Assembly: GCA_002898535.1 (NCBI GenBank)
Contig: BEHN01000002.1
Coordinates: forward strand, 62,001 to 126,000
DNA length: 64,000 nucleotides
Source: a bacterium HR11
GTDB taxonomy: Bacteria > Acidobacteriota > HRBIN11
Direction of reading: 5' to 3'
The first letter of the stretch is position 1; each line of letters opens with the position of its first letter. Under the pieces are notes generated by a model, which saw only the letters and a list, made by a program, of their open reading frames with translations, was not told the DNA's origin and ran no database searches. Position numbers and translations under genes: made by a program. Below are positions 8,749 to 18,450 of this stretch, one piece after another.

Positions 8749-9319
8749 GGCGAAGCAACCTTTACCGCCTTCGGTTCGAAAATATCTCGTGCAAGTCGCT
8801 CGGGAGAGTATCGTCCGATACTGCACCGAAGGTCGAAAGCCGGCGCCGCGCTTTCCGGACCCGATCTGCCAAGCGCCGCGCGGGGTCTTCGTGACCCTCA
8901 CGCAGGGCGAGGCCCTGCGGGGGTGCGTCGGTTTGCCCTGGCCCGTCTTCCCCCTGGAAGAGGCGACCATCGAGGCCGCCGTCCGGGCCGCCCGGGACCC
9001 GCGGTTTCCGCCCCTGGTGTCCGAAGAGGTCCCCCTCGTCCATGTAGAAGTCTCCGTCCTGACGGTGCCCGAGCCGGTCGAGGCCGACCGGGCGCTTGAG
9101 GCGGTCCGGGTCGGTCGGGATGGCCTTATCGTGCGGTGGGGCGAGGTCCAGGGCCTCCTGCTCCCGCAGGTCGCCGCCCGGTACGGGTGGGACGCCGAGA
9201 CCTTCTTGGCGCACACGTGCCGGAAGGCGGGCCTCCCGCCGGAAGCCTGGCGCTGGCCCGATGTGCAGATCTTTACCTTTCAAGCCGAAATTATTCATGA
9301 AGGAGAGGAAGCCCCATGA
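8735..9319 (+). CDS. AmmeMemoRadiSam system protein A (AMMECR1 domain)
   Basis: 194 aa. Contains the AMMECR1 signature pattern around residues 50-110: GVFVTLTQGEALRGCVGLPW, then an RAARDPRFPPL segment and VHVEVSVL. It ends with a short strand (IFTFQAEII). In many genomes this domain is linked to a Memo-like protein and a radical SAM enzyme (the AmmeMemoRadiSam system), whose chemistry is unresolved. Neither partner is adjacent here. The start overlaps the upstream gene and the stop overlaps the next start (ATGA at 9316-9319). Confidence 0.9.
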   Translation: MKPSEAKQPLPPSVRKYLVQVARESIVRYCTEGRKPAPRFPDPICQAPRGVFVTLTQGEALRGCVGLPWPVFPLEEATIEAAVRAARDPRFPPLVSEEVPLVHVEVSVLTVPEPVEADRALEAVRVGRDGLIVRWGEVQGLLLPQVAARYGWDAETFLAHTCRKAGLPPEAWRWPDVQIFTFQAEIIHEGEEAP

Positions 9320-10227
9320 TTCGACGTGGATTCGTCATCGCGCTGGTCCTCAGCCTGATCGCCGGTCTGGCCTGGGGTCAGGCCCGGCCTGGTAAAGTCC
9401 GGGTCGCCGTCTTAGACTTTGAGAGCAACGTCCCCCACATCTGGTGGACGTGGGATACCCGCCTCCTGGGCCGGGCCGCCGCCGACCAGCTCGTCACCCA
9501 GCTCGTGCAGTCCGGCAAGTTCTCGGTCATCGAGCGGGACAAGCTGGACCTGGTCCTGAAGGAACAGTCCCTGAGCGCCTCGGGCGCCATCGACCCGAAG
9601 ACGGCCGTCCGCCTCGGCAAACTCCTGGGCGTTCAGCTCATCCTGACGGGTTCCATCACGAAGTTCAGCATTAAGCGGCACGGCGGCGGGATCGGTCCCC
9701 TGCGGGCCGAATTCGGGCAGGCCCAGTCGGCCTTAGACGTGCGGCTCATCGACACGTCGACGGGCGAGATCGTCCTGGTCGCCAGCGGCGAGGGTGAGAA
9801 GAAGTTCGGCGGGGCCGCCTTTAAAAACGTCGACTTCGAAAAGCAGTTCGATGAGGGCGTGATCACGGAGGCCCTGCGGCCGGCCGTCGAGAAGACCGTC
9901 ACCCAGATCTTAGCCCAGTACGACCAGCTCGGCGCCCATGCGGCGGCCGCCACACCGGCCCTCGGGAAGGTCGTCAGCGCCGACTCGCCGACGTCGGTCT
10001 ACATCGACATGGGCGAGAACGCCGGCGTGAAGGTCGGGGACCGCTTCGAGGTCGTCCGGGTCGTCAAGGAAATCCGAGACGAGAACGGGGAGCTCCTGGA
10101 CACCGTAGAGGACACCGTCGGGACCATCGAGGTCGTGAAGGTCCTGTCCAAGTCGTCCGTCTGCCGGGTCGTCCGGGGCGGCGTTCAGAAGGGCGACAAG
10201 GTCCAGAAAGTCCAGAAGTCGGGATGA
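9316..10227 (+). CDS. CsgG/HfaB-like secreted protein
   Basis: 303 aa with a Sec signal peptide (IALVLSLIAGLAWG, cleavage near GQA). The CsgG-type domain (about 28-200) shows VAVLDFES, the helix ending SGKFSVIERDKLDLVLKEQ, and the strand LGVQLILTGSITKF. A C-terminal domain (about 215-300), GMENAGVKVGDRFEV-like, resembles the FlgT C-terminal or SH3-like fold. There is no lipobox cysteine, unlike true curli CsgG, so it is probably periplasmic or outer-membrane associated rather than the curli pore. Translation is coupled to the AMMECR1 gene by ATGA. Confidence 0.82.
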   Translation: MIRRGFVIALVLSLIAGLAWGQARPGKVRVAVLDFESNVPHIWWTWDTRLLGRAAADQLVTQLVQSGKFSVIERDKLDLVLKEQSLSASGAIDPKTAVRLGKLLGVQLILTGSITKFSIKRHGGGIGPLRAEFGQAQSALDVRLIDTSTGEIVLVASGEGEKKFGGAAFKNVDFEKQFDEGVITEALRPAVEKTVTQILAQYDQLGAHAAAATPALGKVVSADSPTSVYIDMGENAGVKVGDRFEVVRVVKEIRDENGELLDTVEDTVGTIEVVKVLSKSSVCRVVRGGVQKGDKVQKVQKSG

Positions 10228-10440
10228 CGCTCTTCGATACGGGGGATGCGGGATGCGAGATACGGAAACGATGGACGGAGGCTTGAGACCTCGACGATGG
10301 CTTTGCCCGTCCCCCAGGTCCATCGGCAGAATGGCGAACGGCGAATAGCCCCCATCCCCCCTATCTGCCTATCTGCCTATCTGCCTATCTGCCGACCTGC
10401 CCATCTTACTTCTATCGCCGCCCGCCCCTGGGAGTCGCGT
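10228..10440. repeat. 213-bp intergenic stretch with short tandem repeats
   Basis: Contains GGGATGCGGGATGCGAGATAC-type heptamer units near 10242-10264 and five to six 8-bp GCCTATCT units at about 10363-10408. No gene is seen. Confidence 0.7.
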
Positions 10441-12576
10441 ATGTCGAAGAGAACGCCAAAGTCGGAAGTCGTCGGCCGGCGGCCGAATCGCTTGATTCAC
10501 GAGAAGAGCCCGTACTTGCGGCAACACGCCTACAACCCCGTCGACTGGTACCCCTGGGGCCCCGAGGCCTTCGAGAAGGCCCGTCAGGAAGATAAACCCA
10601 TCTTCCTCAGTAGCGGCTATTCGAGTTGCCACTGGTGCCACGTCATGGAACGGGAATCCTTCGAGGACCCCGGGATCGCCGACCTCCTGAACCGTTTCTT
10701 CGTGCCCGTCAAGGTCGACCGGGAAGAGCGGCCCGACGTGGACCAGATTTACATGCAGGCCGTGATGGCCATGACGGGCACGGGCGGATGGCCCTTGAAC
10801 GTCTTCCTGACGCCGGACCTGAAGCCCTTTTTTGGGGGGACATACTTTCCGCCCGACGACCGGTGGGGTCGGCCCGGCTTCCGGCAGGTCCTGGAGGCCG
10901 TCGCCCGGGCCTGGCGGGAACGGCGTTCCGAGGTCGAACGCTCCGCCGAGGGCCTGGCCCAGGCCCTTCAAGCCGCTGTCCGGCGCTGGCTCCCGTCTGA
11001 GCCGCCGCCCGAAGACGTGCCGGACCGCCTGGTCCACCAGCTCGAACGGACGTTCGACCCCGAGCGGGGCGGCTTCGGGACGGCCCCGAAGTTTCCGCCC
11101 CACGCCCAGCTCCGATTCCTGCTCCGGTATGCCTTCCAGACCGGGTCGGCGTCTGCCCGGACGATGGTCGAGACGACCCTGACGGCGATGGCCTACGGCG
11201 GCCTCTACGACCAGGTCGGTGGGGGATTTCACCGGTACAGCGTGGACGCCGACTGGCTCGTGCCCCATTTCGAAAAGATGCTTTACGACAACGCCCAACT
11301 GGCCGTCGTCTATGCCGAGGCTTATGCGGCCATGGGGAACCCCCTGTACGGGCGGATCGCCACCGAGACGCTGGACTACCTCCTCCGGGACATGCGGTCG
11401 CCCGAGGGTGCCTTCTACAGCGCCGAGGACGCCGACTCGGACGGCCGGGAGGGCGCCTTCTACGTGTGGACCCGGGACGAAGTCCTCGCCGTCCTGGGAC
11501 CCGAACGGGGCGAGTGGTTCGCCGAACAGTACGGCGTCACGCCGGAGGGGAATTTCGAGCACGGCGCCAGCGTCCTCCACGTGGCCCGCCCCTTCCATGA
11601 AGTGGCCGACCGCTACGGCATGCCCCTCGACCGGTGGCTGGACGAGATGGACCAGGCCCGTCGGGCCCTCCGGGTCGCTCGGGAAGCCCGGCCCCGGCCC
11701 TTACGGGATGAGAAAATCCTGACCGACTGGAACGGCCTGGCCCTGTCGGCCTTCGCCCTGGGCGGCTTCTACCTCCGGCGCCCGGACTACGTCGAGGTCG
11801 CCGAACGACTCGCCGACGGGCTGTGGACGACCCTGTGGGACGAGGCCTCGGGCGCCCTCTTCCACCGCTTCATGGAGGGCGAGCGGGCCGTCCCGGGCCT
11901 CCTGACCGACTATACGTACCTGGCCCAGGGCCTCCTGGACCTCTACGAGGTCGCCGGGCGCCCGCAGGACCTGGACCGGGCCGTCCGCCTCATGGACGCG
12001 GCCCTGGCGCGCTTCTGGGACGTCTCGGGCGGCGGCTTTTTCGACGCCGACCCCCAGGCCCCGGACCTCATCGCCCCGATAAAGGAAGTCTTCGACGGCG
12101 CCACGCCGGCGGGCAACTCGGTCGCCCTCGGGTGCCTGTACCGCCTGTTTGAAATCACGGGCATCGACCGGTACCGGGCCTATGCGGAGACGACGGTCCG
12201 GACGTTCGCCCCCGCCCTCCGGGAGTATCCAGCCGGTCTGGCTTACATGGCGATGGCCTGGGACTTTGCGCTCCAGAAGCCGGCCCAGGTCGTGTTCGTC
12301 GGGACGCCCGACGAACTGGCCGCCACCCGGGCCGAATTGCAAGGCCGATGGCTTCCTTACCGAGTCTTTGCCTGGCAGATAGCCGGAGGGCCCACGGCCT
12401 ACCCGGCCCTGGCGGACAAGGCCCGCCTTCAGGACCGGCTGACGATTTACGTATGCCGAGACTTCACGTGCCGACCCCCCGTCCACGACCTGAACGACCT
12501 CTGGACGGCCCTGGGCGGGGGCCGTGAATCGACCGGAATCGGCGGCCCGCCCCTGCACCGTCCGGGCGGTCTTTGA
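10441..12576 (+). CDS. Thioredoxin-domain protein, YyaL/SSP411 (DUF255) family
   Basis: 711 aa, full length for the family. The N-terminal thioredoxin-like domain has [16 protein letters not shown] and the conserved [14 protein letters not shown] (CxxC near residues 62-65), then [10 protein letters not shown] and [11 protein letters not shown]. The rest is an (alpha/alpha)6 barrel like N-acylglucosamine 2-epimerases, with [12 protein letters not shown] and [13 protein letters not shown]. The family is widespread but its reaction is unknown. The ATG at 10441 precedes the conserved [10 protein letters not shown]; the longer in-frame extension is repeat DNA. Confidence 0.95.
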   Translation: MSKRTPKSEVVGRRPNRLIHEKSPYLRQHAYNPVDWYPWGPEAFEKARQEDKPIFLSSGYSSCHWCHVMERESFEDPGIADLLNRFFVPVKVDREERPDVDQIYMQAVMAMTGTGGWPLNVFLTPDLKPFFGGTYFPPDDRWGRPGFRQVLEAVARAWRERRSEVERSAEGLAQALQAAVRRWLPSEPPPEDVPDRLVHQLERTFDPERGGFGTAPKFPPHAQLRFLLRYAFQTGSASARTMVETTLTAMAYGGLYDQVGGGFHRYSVDADWLVPHFEKMLYDNAQLAVVYAEAYAAMGNPLYGRIATETLDYLLRDMRSPEGAFYSAEDADSDGREGAFYVWTRDEVLAVLGPERGEWFAEQYGVTPEGNFEHGASVLHVARPFHEVADRYGMPLDRWLDEMDQARRALRVAREARPRPLRDEKILTDWNGLALSAFALGGFYLRRPDYVEVAERLADGLWTTLWDEASGALFHRFMEGERAVPGLLTDYTYLAQGLLDLYEVAGRPQDLDRAVRLMDAALARFWDVSGGGFFDADPQAPDLIAPIKEVFDGATPAGNSVALGCLYRLFEITGIDRYRAYAETTVRTFAPALREYPAGLAYMAMAWDFALQKPAQVVFVGTPDELAATRAELQGRWLPYRVFAWQIAGGPTAYPALADKARLQDRLTIYVCRDFTCRPPVHDLNDLWTALGGGRESTGIGGPPLHRPGGL

Positions 12577-12912
12577 TCTCAGATGGAACCTATGGATACA
12601 GGCCATACGAGTGACCGCCGATCCTGCATCTCGTCGTACCTTGCATCCTGCACCGATCAGACCGGGCAGAGGCATCCGGCGGGCGTACTGGACGGGACCG
12701 GCCGGGGGAAATATGTTATATAGGCGAATTTGGGGGCGGGACTGTAGATTCCTTAGGCCCGGGGCCTCCGGAAAAGAGAGCCACGAGCTACGGACCGGCC
12801 TTCAGGAGAGCACCTTGGACACGGCGGGTCGACGGGCGGGTCCGTAATCCGTGGTCCTCCCTCCTGCGCCTGGGACCCAGGGCCCGTCCCGCATCCGTCG
12901 AGCCGAGCGGAC
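12577..12912. other. 336-bp gap upstream of lgt
   Basis: No convincing gene. It begins with heptamer-like CATCCTGCA units (about 12620-12655). An AT-rich island in otherwise GC-rich DNA (AAATATGTTATATAGGCG, near 12709-12726) is a plausible core promoter for lgt, although no good -35 box is visible. Confidence 0.5.
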
Positions 12913-13683
12913 ATGTGGCCCGTCTTTTTGCGCCTCGGTCCCATTACGATTTACACGTACGGCGTCCTGGTCGCCGCCGGTTTCTTGGCGGCCCTGCTCC
13001 TGGCCCTTCGGCAAGCGCCCCGCTTTGGCGTCGATAAGGCCTTCGTATGGGACTGGTCGTTCTATGTCCTGTTGGGTTCCATCCTGGGGGCCCGCCTCCT
13101 GTACCTGGTCGTCGAGCGCCCCCTGATCCGCTGGGACTGGCGGGGCATCGCCGACGTCTTCCTCCACGCCGGCGGCGTGTTTTACGGGGGCTTCCTCGGG
13201 GCCGTCCTGGTTTCCCTGTGGTTCTTACGGCGGCGGGGCGTGTCGGTCTGGACGGCCGGGGACCTGGTCGCCGCCCCCCTGGCCCTGGGACATGCCATCG
13301 GCCGGCTCGGCTGTCTTTCGGCCGGATGCTGTTATGGCCGGCCGACGCATGTCGCCTGGGCCGTCACCTTCACGAATCCCCTGGCCGGGGAGCTGATCGG
13401 GACGCCCCTGAACGTCCCCCTGCATCCGACCCAGGTTTACGAGAGCCTGTGGAATCTCCTGCTGGCCGGGGCCTTGATGGGCCTGGCCCGCTGGCGGGGC
13501 CGGCGGTCCGGCGACCTCTGGTGGGCTTACGTCGGGCTGTATGCCGTCGGTCGTTTCGTGATCGAGTTTTACCGGGGGGACCCCCGGGGAGCCTGGGGCG
13601 GGTTTTCGACGTCCCAATGGATTGCGATGGGGGCCTTGGGGGCGGCCCTGGTCGGTCTCTGGAGCCGGCGGGGCCGTCCGTAG
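12913..13683 (+). CDS. lgt: Prolipoprotein diacylglyceryl transferase
   Basis: 256 aa polytopic membrane enzyme that transfers diacylglycerol from phosphatidylglycerol to the lipobox cysteine. Seven hydrophobic segments are visible. Conserved pieces include GGVFYGGFLGAV, the signature region HAIGRLGCLSAGCCYGRPTH (about 129-148), and HPTQVYESLWNL. The CxxGCCYG form replaces the G-N-F-x-N of enterobacterial Lgt and is seen in many non-proteobacterial Lgts. Several lipoprotein candidates in this window (ActA, RlpA, the ankyrin protein) would be substrates. Confidence 0.95.
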   Translation: MWPVFLRLGPITIYTYGVLVAAGFLAALLLALRQAPRFGVDKAFVWDWSFYVLLGSILGARLLYLVVERPLIRWDWRGIADVFLHAGGVFYGGFLGAVLVSLWFLRRRGVSVWTAGDLVAAPLALGHAIGRLGCLSAGCCYGRPTHVAWAVTFTNPLAGELIGTPLNVPLHPTQVYESLWNLLLAGALMGLARWRGRRSGDLWWAYVGLYAVGRFVIEFYRGDPRGAWGGFSTSQWIAMGALGAALVGLWSRRGRP

Positions 13684-13758
13684 GTGCTGGGGGCTGGGCT
13701 GACAGGATGCGGAGAATCTTTTGAAGACCTGATCCAATACTCAAAAACTAAGACACAA

Positions 13759-13802
13759 TATAATAAAAATGCTTGACATTCGGCAGACGGATCGGGTAAG
13801 CT
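13759..13802 (+). promoter_or_regulatory. Promoter region of the Crp/Fnr gene
   Basis: TTGACA at 13773-13778 and TAAGCT at 13797-13802 are separated by 18 bp. A perfect TATAAT (13759-13764) lies just upstream in a very AT-rich patch but without a matching -35. Either could start the crp-rnc transcript. GGAGG at 13822-13826 is the ribosome binding site. Confidence 0.6.
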
Positions 13803-13832
13803 GGGGATGAAGGTGCTTCTCGGAGGTTGGCC

Positions 13833-14573
13833 ATGGAGACATGGTCGCACGACTACTGTTTGAAGATCACCGACTTCGTGAAGGAGCACATCGGATACTT
13901 CGAGTATGCCTTCTTCGCCCAGCGGGTCCGGCGCAACCAGATCATCTATCTGATGGACGACCCGGCCGACCGGCTCTTCCGGGTCCAAGAGGGGAGTGTG
14001 CGGCTGACGACCATCGGGGAGGACGGTCGGGAGGAGCTTCTGCACATCGTCCGGGCCGGTGAGTTCTTCGGGGCCGTGTGTCTGTGTCCAGACTACCGCT
14101 GGGACCATCAGGCGACGGTCCACGAAGACGGGGTCATATCCAGCATGAAGGCCGAGACCTTTCTGCGGGTCTTCTTCCGGCACGAGGACCTGCTCCAGCG
14201 GTTTCTGGCCTTCTTTGCCGAGCGGATGGTCCGCTTAGAGGACCGGCTTCGCCAGCTCACGGAGACGCTGGTTCAGCTTCGCCTGCTTCACTTCCTGGAC
14301 CAGCAGGTCCAGCAAGCCGGGGTCGAGGGGCCGGAGGTCCGGGTCACCGTCAGCGGCTGGAGCCGGGTCGTCGGCCAAGTCACCGAACTTCCGGTCTGGG
14401 AGGCCGAGAAGCTCCTCCAGCAGTACCGGCAGGAGGGCCTGCTGGACTGGAAGCGGAACACGGTCCTGATCCGCGTCGACCGACTCCGGGCCCGGCTTCA
14501 GGAACTTCTGGCGCGGCCCATCGGGCCGGTCGCCGAGACCCCGGCCCGAGAACTTTCGGAGGCGGTGTCTTGA
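13833..14573 (+). CDS. Crp/Fnr-family transcriptional regulator
   Basis: 246 aa. The N-terminal cyclic-nucleotide-binding-type beta-roll (about 25-130) has DDPADRLFRVQEGSVRL and GREELLHIVRAGEFFG. A long dimerisation helix follows (about 130-160), then a C-terminal winged helix (about 165-225). The phosphate-binding arginine cassette typical of cAMP-binding Crp is absent, so the ligand is uncertain; no Fnr cysteine cluster is present. The start ATG at 13833 is set by GGAGG 6 nt upstream. rnc follows 2 bp after the stop, so it is probably cotranscribed. Confidence 0.85.
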   Translation: METWSHDYCLKITDFVKEHIGYFEYAFFAQRVRRNQIIYLMDDPADRLFRVQEGSVRLTTIGEDGREELLHIVRAGEFFGAVCLCPDYRWDHQATVHEDGVISSMKAETFLRVFFRHEDLLQRFLAFFAERMVRLEDRLRQLTETLVQLRLLHFLDQQVQQAGVEGPEVRVTVSGWSRVVGQVTELPVWEAEKLLQQYRQEGLLDWKRNTVLIRVDRLRARLQELLARPIGPVAETPARELSEAVS

Positions 14574-14575
14574 AC

Positions 14576-15403
14576 ATGGCGGAAGCCGTCAGTTCTTATC
14601 CCGACTGGGCCGAGTGTCAGCAGGTCATCGGCTATGTCTTTCGGGACCTGCACTTGCTCCAACGGGCCATGACCCATAAGTCGATGGCCGTCCGGCCGGC
14701 GGACCCCCTGAGTCACAACGAGGTCCTGGAGTTTCTGGGCGATGCCGTCCTGGAGTTGGCCGTGACGGACTATCTCGTCCGCAAATGGGGCCATCAGTAT
14801 CTGGAAGGGGAGCTGACCAAGCGCCGGACATACGTCATCAACAGCACGGTCCTCACGCAGGTCAGCCAGCGGCTGGGCCTCGACCGGTTCATCCGGACGC
14901 GGCCCGAGAAGACGGCGCCCGAGCGCTTCCTCCGCCAGCTCCTGGCCGATACCTTCGAGGCCCTCGTCGGGGCCATCTATCTGGACAGCGACTTTGAGAC
15001 GGCCCGAGCGTGGGTCTTGCGGGTCCTCCGGCCCGAGCTGGAGGCGCTCGAGCAAAACGCCCTCCCCTGGGTCGACTACCGGAGCCTTCTCCAGGAGTAC
15101 ATCCAGGCCTTCTCGCCCGAATTGCCCGAGTATCGGCTGGTCAACGTCTCGGGCCCGGAGCACGCCCGGTGGTTTGAGATCGCCATCTACTACAAGGGCC
15201 AGCTCCTGGGCCAGGGGGTGGGGGCGACCAAAAAGCAGGCGGCCCAGGCGGCCGCTCGGGCTACCCTGCTTCTCCTGCAGGACCCCGAGCGTCGAGCGGC
15301 CCTGGGTCTGACAGCGCCGCCACCGCCTGTCGAACCCGGTGAAGGTGCCGATAGCGCTCCGTCCGGTGCTCCGGACGATGAATATCCGAGCCCCGAGTCA
15401 TAA
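14576..15403 (+). CDS. rnc: Ribonuclease III
   Basis: 275 aa. Endonuclease of double-stranded RNA in rRNA and mRNA processing. The RNase III signature is HNEVLEFLGDAVLELAVTDY (about 43-62), with the second metal site in LLADTFEALVGAIYLD. The dsRBD (about 165-235) has DYRSLLQEYIQAF and a typical GATKKQAAQAAA end. A Pro/Ser-rich tail beyond 240 is unusual; it is encoded in DNA that also encodes the C-terminus of the opposing PHP gene. GGAGG at 14558-14562 precedes the ATG. Confidence 0.95.
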   Translation: MAEAVSSYPDWAECQQVIGYVFRDLHLLQRAMTHKSMAVRPADPLSHNEVLEFLGDAVLELAVTDYLVRKWGHQYLEGELTKRRTYVINSTVLTQVSQRLGLDRFIRTRPEKTAPERFLRQLLADTFEALVGAIYLDSDFETARAWVLRVLRPELEALEQNALPWVDYRSLLQEYIQAFSPELPEYRLVNVSGPEHARWFEIAIYYKGQLLGQGVGATKKQAAQAAARATLLLLQDPERRAALGLTAPPPPVEPGEGADSAPSGAPDDEYPSPES

Positions 15404-16196
15404 GCAGGCGGAACTCCTGACCCCACTGGTAGAGGGTCAGGACCGTCTCGATGGCGGCGGTTTCGGTAGGGAACTCGGGGGCGTTGGGCTGATAGTAGGG
15501 ATAAAACACCTCCAGGCCGTCCAGGCCCATCTCCTTCATGACCCGAAGACTCTCCGGGAAGGCCATCCCGTGCTTCCAGTAGTACCCCGGATGGGCCAGG
15601 ACGGCATAGCCTCCGGCCCGATGGATGAGGTCGATGCCCTCAGCCAGCGTCGGTCGGGGGATTTCGACCCGTAGGCCCCGGTCGGCCAGCCATTCCTTGA
15701 AAAACCGGTACCGGTCCTCGGGGTCCAGGTGCTGAAACCGGGGGTGCTGGCCGAGGCGCTGGAAGATGTGGGGCTTCATCCACGTATCCGTCTCGGGCGG
15801 AAAGACCGTCTCGGGCGTCAGGAATTCCTCCCGGAGTTCTCGATTGATGGCCTCCATCAGGCGCAGGTACTGGACCCGCCGGACCCGGTGGATGTGGTCC
15901 AGGTAAGCCTCCAGGTCCGGGTGGTCCGGCCGAAAGTCGAGACCCAGCAGGTGGACCTCAAAGTCCTGCCACTGGCAGTCCAGCTCGATACCCGGATGAA
16001 GTTCCAGGCCCGTCGGGATCCGGTGGACGTCCAGCTCCCGATAGGCCCGGACGGACTCGTGGTCCGTGATGGCGACGTGGCGGACCCCCAGACCGACCAG
16101 CGATTCTAAAAGCTCCATCGGCCGAAGGCTCCCGTCCGAGTACGTCGTATGGAGGTGAAAGTCCTGCTCCCACCAGTCCTGATTGAGACGTGTCAT
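15261..16196 (-). CDS. PHP-domain metal-dependent phosphoesterase
   Basis: 311 aa. The metal-ligand motifs of the PHP fold occur in order: DFHLHTTYSDGS (residues 12-23), ITDHES, a GIELDC segment, AHPGYYWKHG and GSDIHRPEH. Family members include YciV/TrpH 3',5'-nucleotide phosphatases; the exact substrate is unknown. The ATG at 16196 has GGGGAG 6 nt upstream. The gene overlaps the 3' end of rnc by 143 bp on the other strand. The final 20 or so residues after the last motif are low complexity, so the overlap concerns dispensable tails. Confidence 0.88.
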   Translation of the reverse strand: MTRLNQDWWEQDFHLHTTYSDGSLRPMELLESLVGLGVRHVAITDHESVRAYRELDVHRIPTGLELHPGIELDCQWQDFEVHLLGLDFRPDHPDLEAYLDHIHRVRRVQYLRLMEAINRELREEFLTPETVFPPETDTWMKPHIFQRLGQHPRFQHLDPEDRYRFFKEWLADRGLRVEIPRPTLAEGIDLIHRAGGYAVLAHPGYYWKHGMAFPESLRVMKEMGLDGLEVFYPYYQPNAPEFPTETAAIETVLTLYQWGQEFRLLMTRGSDIHRPEHRTERYRHLHRVRQAVAALSDPGPLDARGPAGEAG

Positions 16197-16310
16197 CGAG
16201 GCTCCCCTGTCTTTCCTCATCGTTCCGCAAAAGAGGGCGACATTATAGGGACTTCGGGAGGGCTTTTCAAAATTCGGGGCGGAGGGTCTGCGGTCCGGAG
16301 TCCGGGGTCC

Positions 16311-17174
16311 TCACCGGCATCCAGGCCCCTTGCGTCGAGGGGCAGGGCTCGGCCCATTCCGCAAGTGGGCCGCCGTCGCCAGAGACCGTAGAGGCCGGCC
16401 GACCAGGGATTCGGTCCGTCGGATCAAGAATTCCCAGAGGTCCCGGTGACGGGCCAGGGCCCGGGCGACCTCGGGATGTCGGCCCAATCGGGTGAGGCCG
16501 CCGGCTTGAAGGCGGGCCAATTCCCGTCGCAAGACCGCCGACGTCGTAAACCGGTAGGCCTTGGGGTCCGGTCCGCAGGTCGGATGCCAGAGGTGGCCCT
16601 CGACGTCCCACACGGCGTCCGACCCCTCGAGGCCCCCGACGGGCCGACCGCAGGCCGGGCACGTTCCCTCCAGGCTGAGGTCCCCCAACCGCACCAGGAG
16701 GGTCCACAGCCACCCGACGGCCAGGGCCCGGTAGGGGACGGCTTGGGCCATCAGGCGGCTGACTTCAGACAGTCGGTCGAACACGTAGGCGTCCCCCGGA
16801 TGCCCCGGCAGGAGCGCCAGGGCCGTCTCGGCGACCAGGTCCACGAACACGAGGGTCGTCGGCTCGATGGGCCGTCCGGCCGCATGGAGCGTCACGTAGG
16901 GACTCCAGGTCAGGTCAAAGCCGATGAGCCGGTGAGTCGGGGCGTCCCGGGTCGCCCGATAGGTCAGCCACCCGACCGAGAGGGGCTCCAGGGTCCCGGC
17001 GACCGTCTTACGGGACCGGCGGACCGCCTCGGCGATGACCTCCAGGAGACCGCTCTGTTCTCCGTAGAACCATACCCACTGGGACGTTCGGGGGCCCGGC
17101 CGCCGGCTCAGGACGACCGCCGGCTCTCGGAGGAAGGCCCGGGGACGGGCAGTCATCGTGCGGAGGCGAGGCAT
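16311..17174 (-). CDS. recO: DNA repair protein RecO (divergent)
   Basis: 287 aa. The N-terminal OB-fold part reads AFLREPAVVLSRR, then YGEQSGLLEVIAEAVRRSRK and AGTLEPLSVGW, closely following RecO (an EAxVL strand, a GL start, a RRSRS-like loop and LEPF). A helical middle is followed by a zinc site (CPACGRP at about 190 and HPTCG about 30 residues on). RecO mediates RecA loading with RecR. Divergence is high, so this is a fold-level assignment supported by motif order and length. Confidence 0.75.
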   Translation of the reverse strand: MPRLRTMTARPRAFLREPAVVLSRRPGPRTSQWVWFYGEQSGLLEVIAEAVRRSRKTVAGTLEPLSVGWLTYRATRDAPTHRLIGFDLTWSPYVTLHAAGRPIEPTTLVFVDLVAETALALLPGHPGDAYVFDRLSEVSRLMAQAVPYRALAVGWLWTLLVRLGDLSLEGTCPACGRPVGGLEGSDAVWDVEGHLWHPTCGPDPKAYRFTTSAVLRRELARLQAGGLTRLGRHPEVARALARHRDLWEFLIRRTESLVGRPLRSLATAAHLRNGPSPAPRRKGPGCR

Positions 17175-17204
17175 AGGCTGAGCTCTCCCAGCGGGTCCGT
17201 CATC

Positions 17205-18350
17205 CTACCCGGTCCCCTCGTCGCCGATGGGGAACTGCCGGTGCGTCTCCTCGAGGAGGGCCTCGCCGCGGTCGTACAGTTCCCGAAGCCACACCTCGGC
17301 GACTTCCGGGTGAAATTGCGTCCCGGCACAGCGTTCGATCTCGGCGACGACGTGGGGTAGCGGCAGGGCCCGCCGGTAGCTCCGGTGGCTCGTCATGGCG
17401 TCGAAGGCGTCGGCCAGGATGACGCAGTGACTGCTGATGGAGATTTCGTCGCCCTTCTTGCCGTGAGGATAGCCCTTGCCGTCGTACCGTTCGTGGTGCT
17501 CTCCGGCGATTTGGGCGACCTCCCGTAAGAAGGGAATTTCGACCAAAAGCTCGTAACTCAGGGCCGGATGCCGCCGGATCTCAGCCCATTCTTCGTCGGT
17601 CAGCGTGTGAGGCTTGCGGATGATGCAACGGTCGACGCCGACCTTTCCCAAGTCATGGAACGTCCCACCCAGCTCTAAGGTTCGCAGTTCCTCGTGGGTC
17701 AACCCCAGGCGGCGGCCCATCATGACGGCGTATGCGCCGACCCGCTGGGAGTGGCCCGCCGTGTACCGCTCGTTCGTTTCCAAGATGCGGATGATACTGT
17801 GGATCGTGTAAATGACTATCTCCTCGATAAGCTTGGCCTGCTGGCCCATCAGGACCGTCTTGCGGTTCAGCTCCTCGACGTAGCGCCACAAGTCATAGGC
17901 CATCTCCCGGGTCAACCGTCGCAGGTGCGTCAGCTCGACCGCCGGGTCGGCGACCGCCGGGGCCGGCTCGGGCCGCTCGGCGTCCAAGTATCGGCGGACG
18001 ATTTCCCGGAGGGCTTGGACTGAGAAGGGCTTCTGCAGGAGCGTATCGAAGCCGGCCGCCGCTATCCAGGGAATCAGCTCGGTCGAGTAAGCGCCCGTCA
18101 GGGCCACGATGGGAATCGTCTGGTATTGGGTCATGTTGCGGATGAAGGCCGCCAGGGCGTAGCCCATGACGTCCGGGAGCTGTAAGTCGATGAGGGCCAT
18201 GTGGATGGTCGCCTCCCGCAGGCGTTGAATGCCCGCCAAGCCCGTGTCGGCCTCGACGACCCGGAAGCCCTGCGGCTCCAGGATGAGCCGGACCAGCTCC
18301 CGGATCCGGGGGTCATCGTCCACGCACAGGATCACGCGGGGTTCCGCCAT
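17205..18350 (-). CDS. Response regulator with HD-GYP phosphodiesterase domain
   Basis: 381 aa. The receiver (about 5-120) has the acidic pair in ILCVDDDPR, phosphoacceptor Asp in ALIDLQLPDVMG, and KPFS. The linker is helical. HD-GYP (about 170-360) has FHDLGKVGV (HD), HHERYDGKGYPHG (GYP) and ADAFDAMTSHRSYR, all catalytic residues intact, so a cyclic-di-GMP phosphodiesterase is expected. The start is ATG 18350; an in-frame TTG 3 codons upstream is less likely. The atypical kinase 100 bp upstream in the same direction may be its partner. Confidence 0.92.
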   Translation of the reverse strand: MAEPRVILCVDDDPRIRELVRLILEPQGFRVVEADTGLAGIQRLREATIHMALIDLQLPDVMGYALAAFIRNMTQYQTIPIVALTGAYSTELIPWIAAAGFDTLLQKPFSVQALREIVRRYLDAERPEPAPAVADPAVELTHLRRLTREMAYDLWRYVEELNRKTVLMGQQAKLIEEIVIYTIHSIIRILETNERYTAGHSQRVGAYAVMMGRRLGLTHEELRTLELGGTFHDLGKVGVDRCIIRKPHTLTDEEWAEIRRHPALSYELLVEIPFLREVAQIAGEHHERYDGKGYPHGKKGDEISISSHCVILADAFDAMTSHRSYRRALPLPHVVAEIERCAGTQFHPEVAEVWLRELYDRGEALLEETHRQFPIGDEGTG

Positions 18351-18450
18351 AGTGTTCAACTCGTAGGGTGCGGTACACCCTTCATGGCCGCAAACTCGAT
18401 GTGTTCATCGGGACAGGGTCCTCCCCCTGGGTATCCCAGCACGCCGGCCG

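Noticed and set aside
9316-10227. CsgG-like gene considered as a curli operon
   Set aside because: No lipobox and no CsgA/B/E/F genes nearby.
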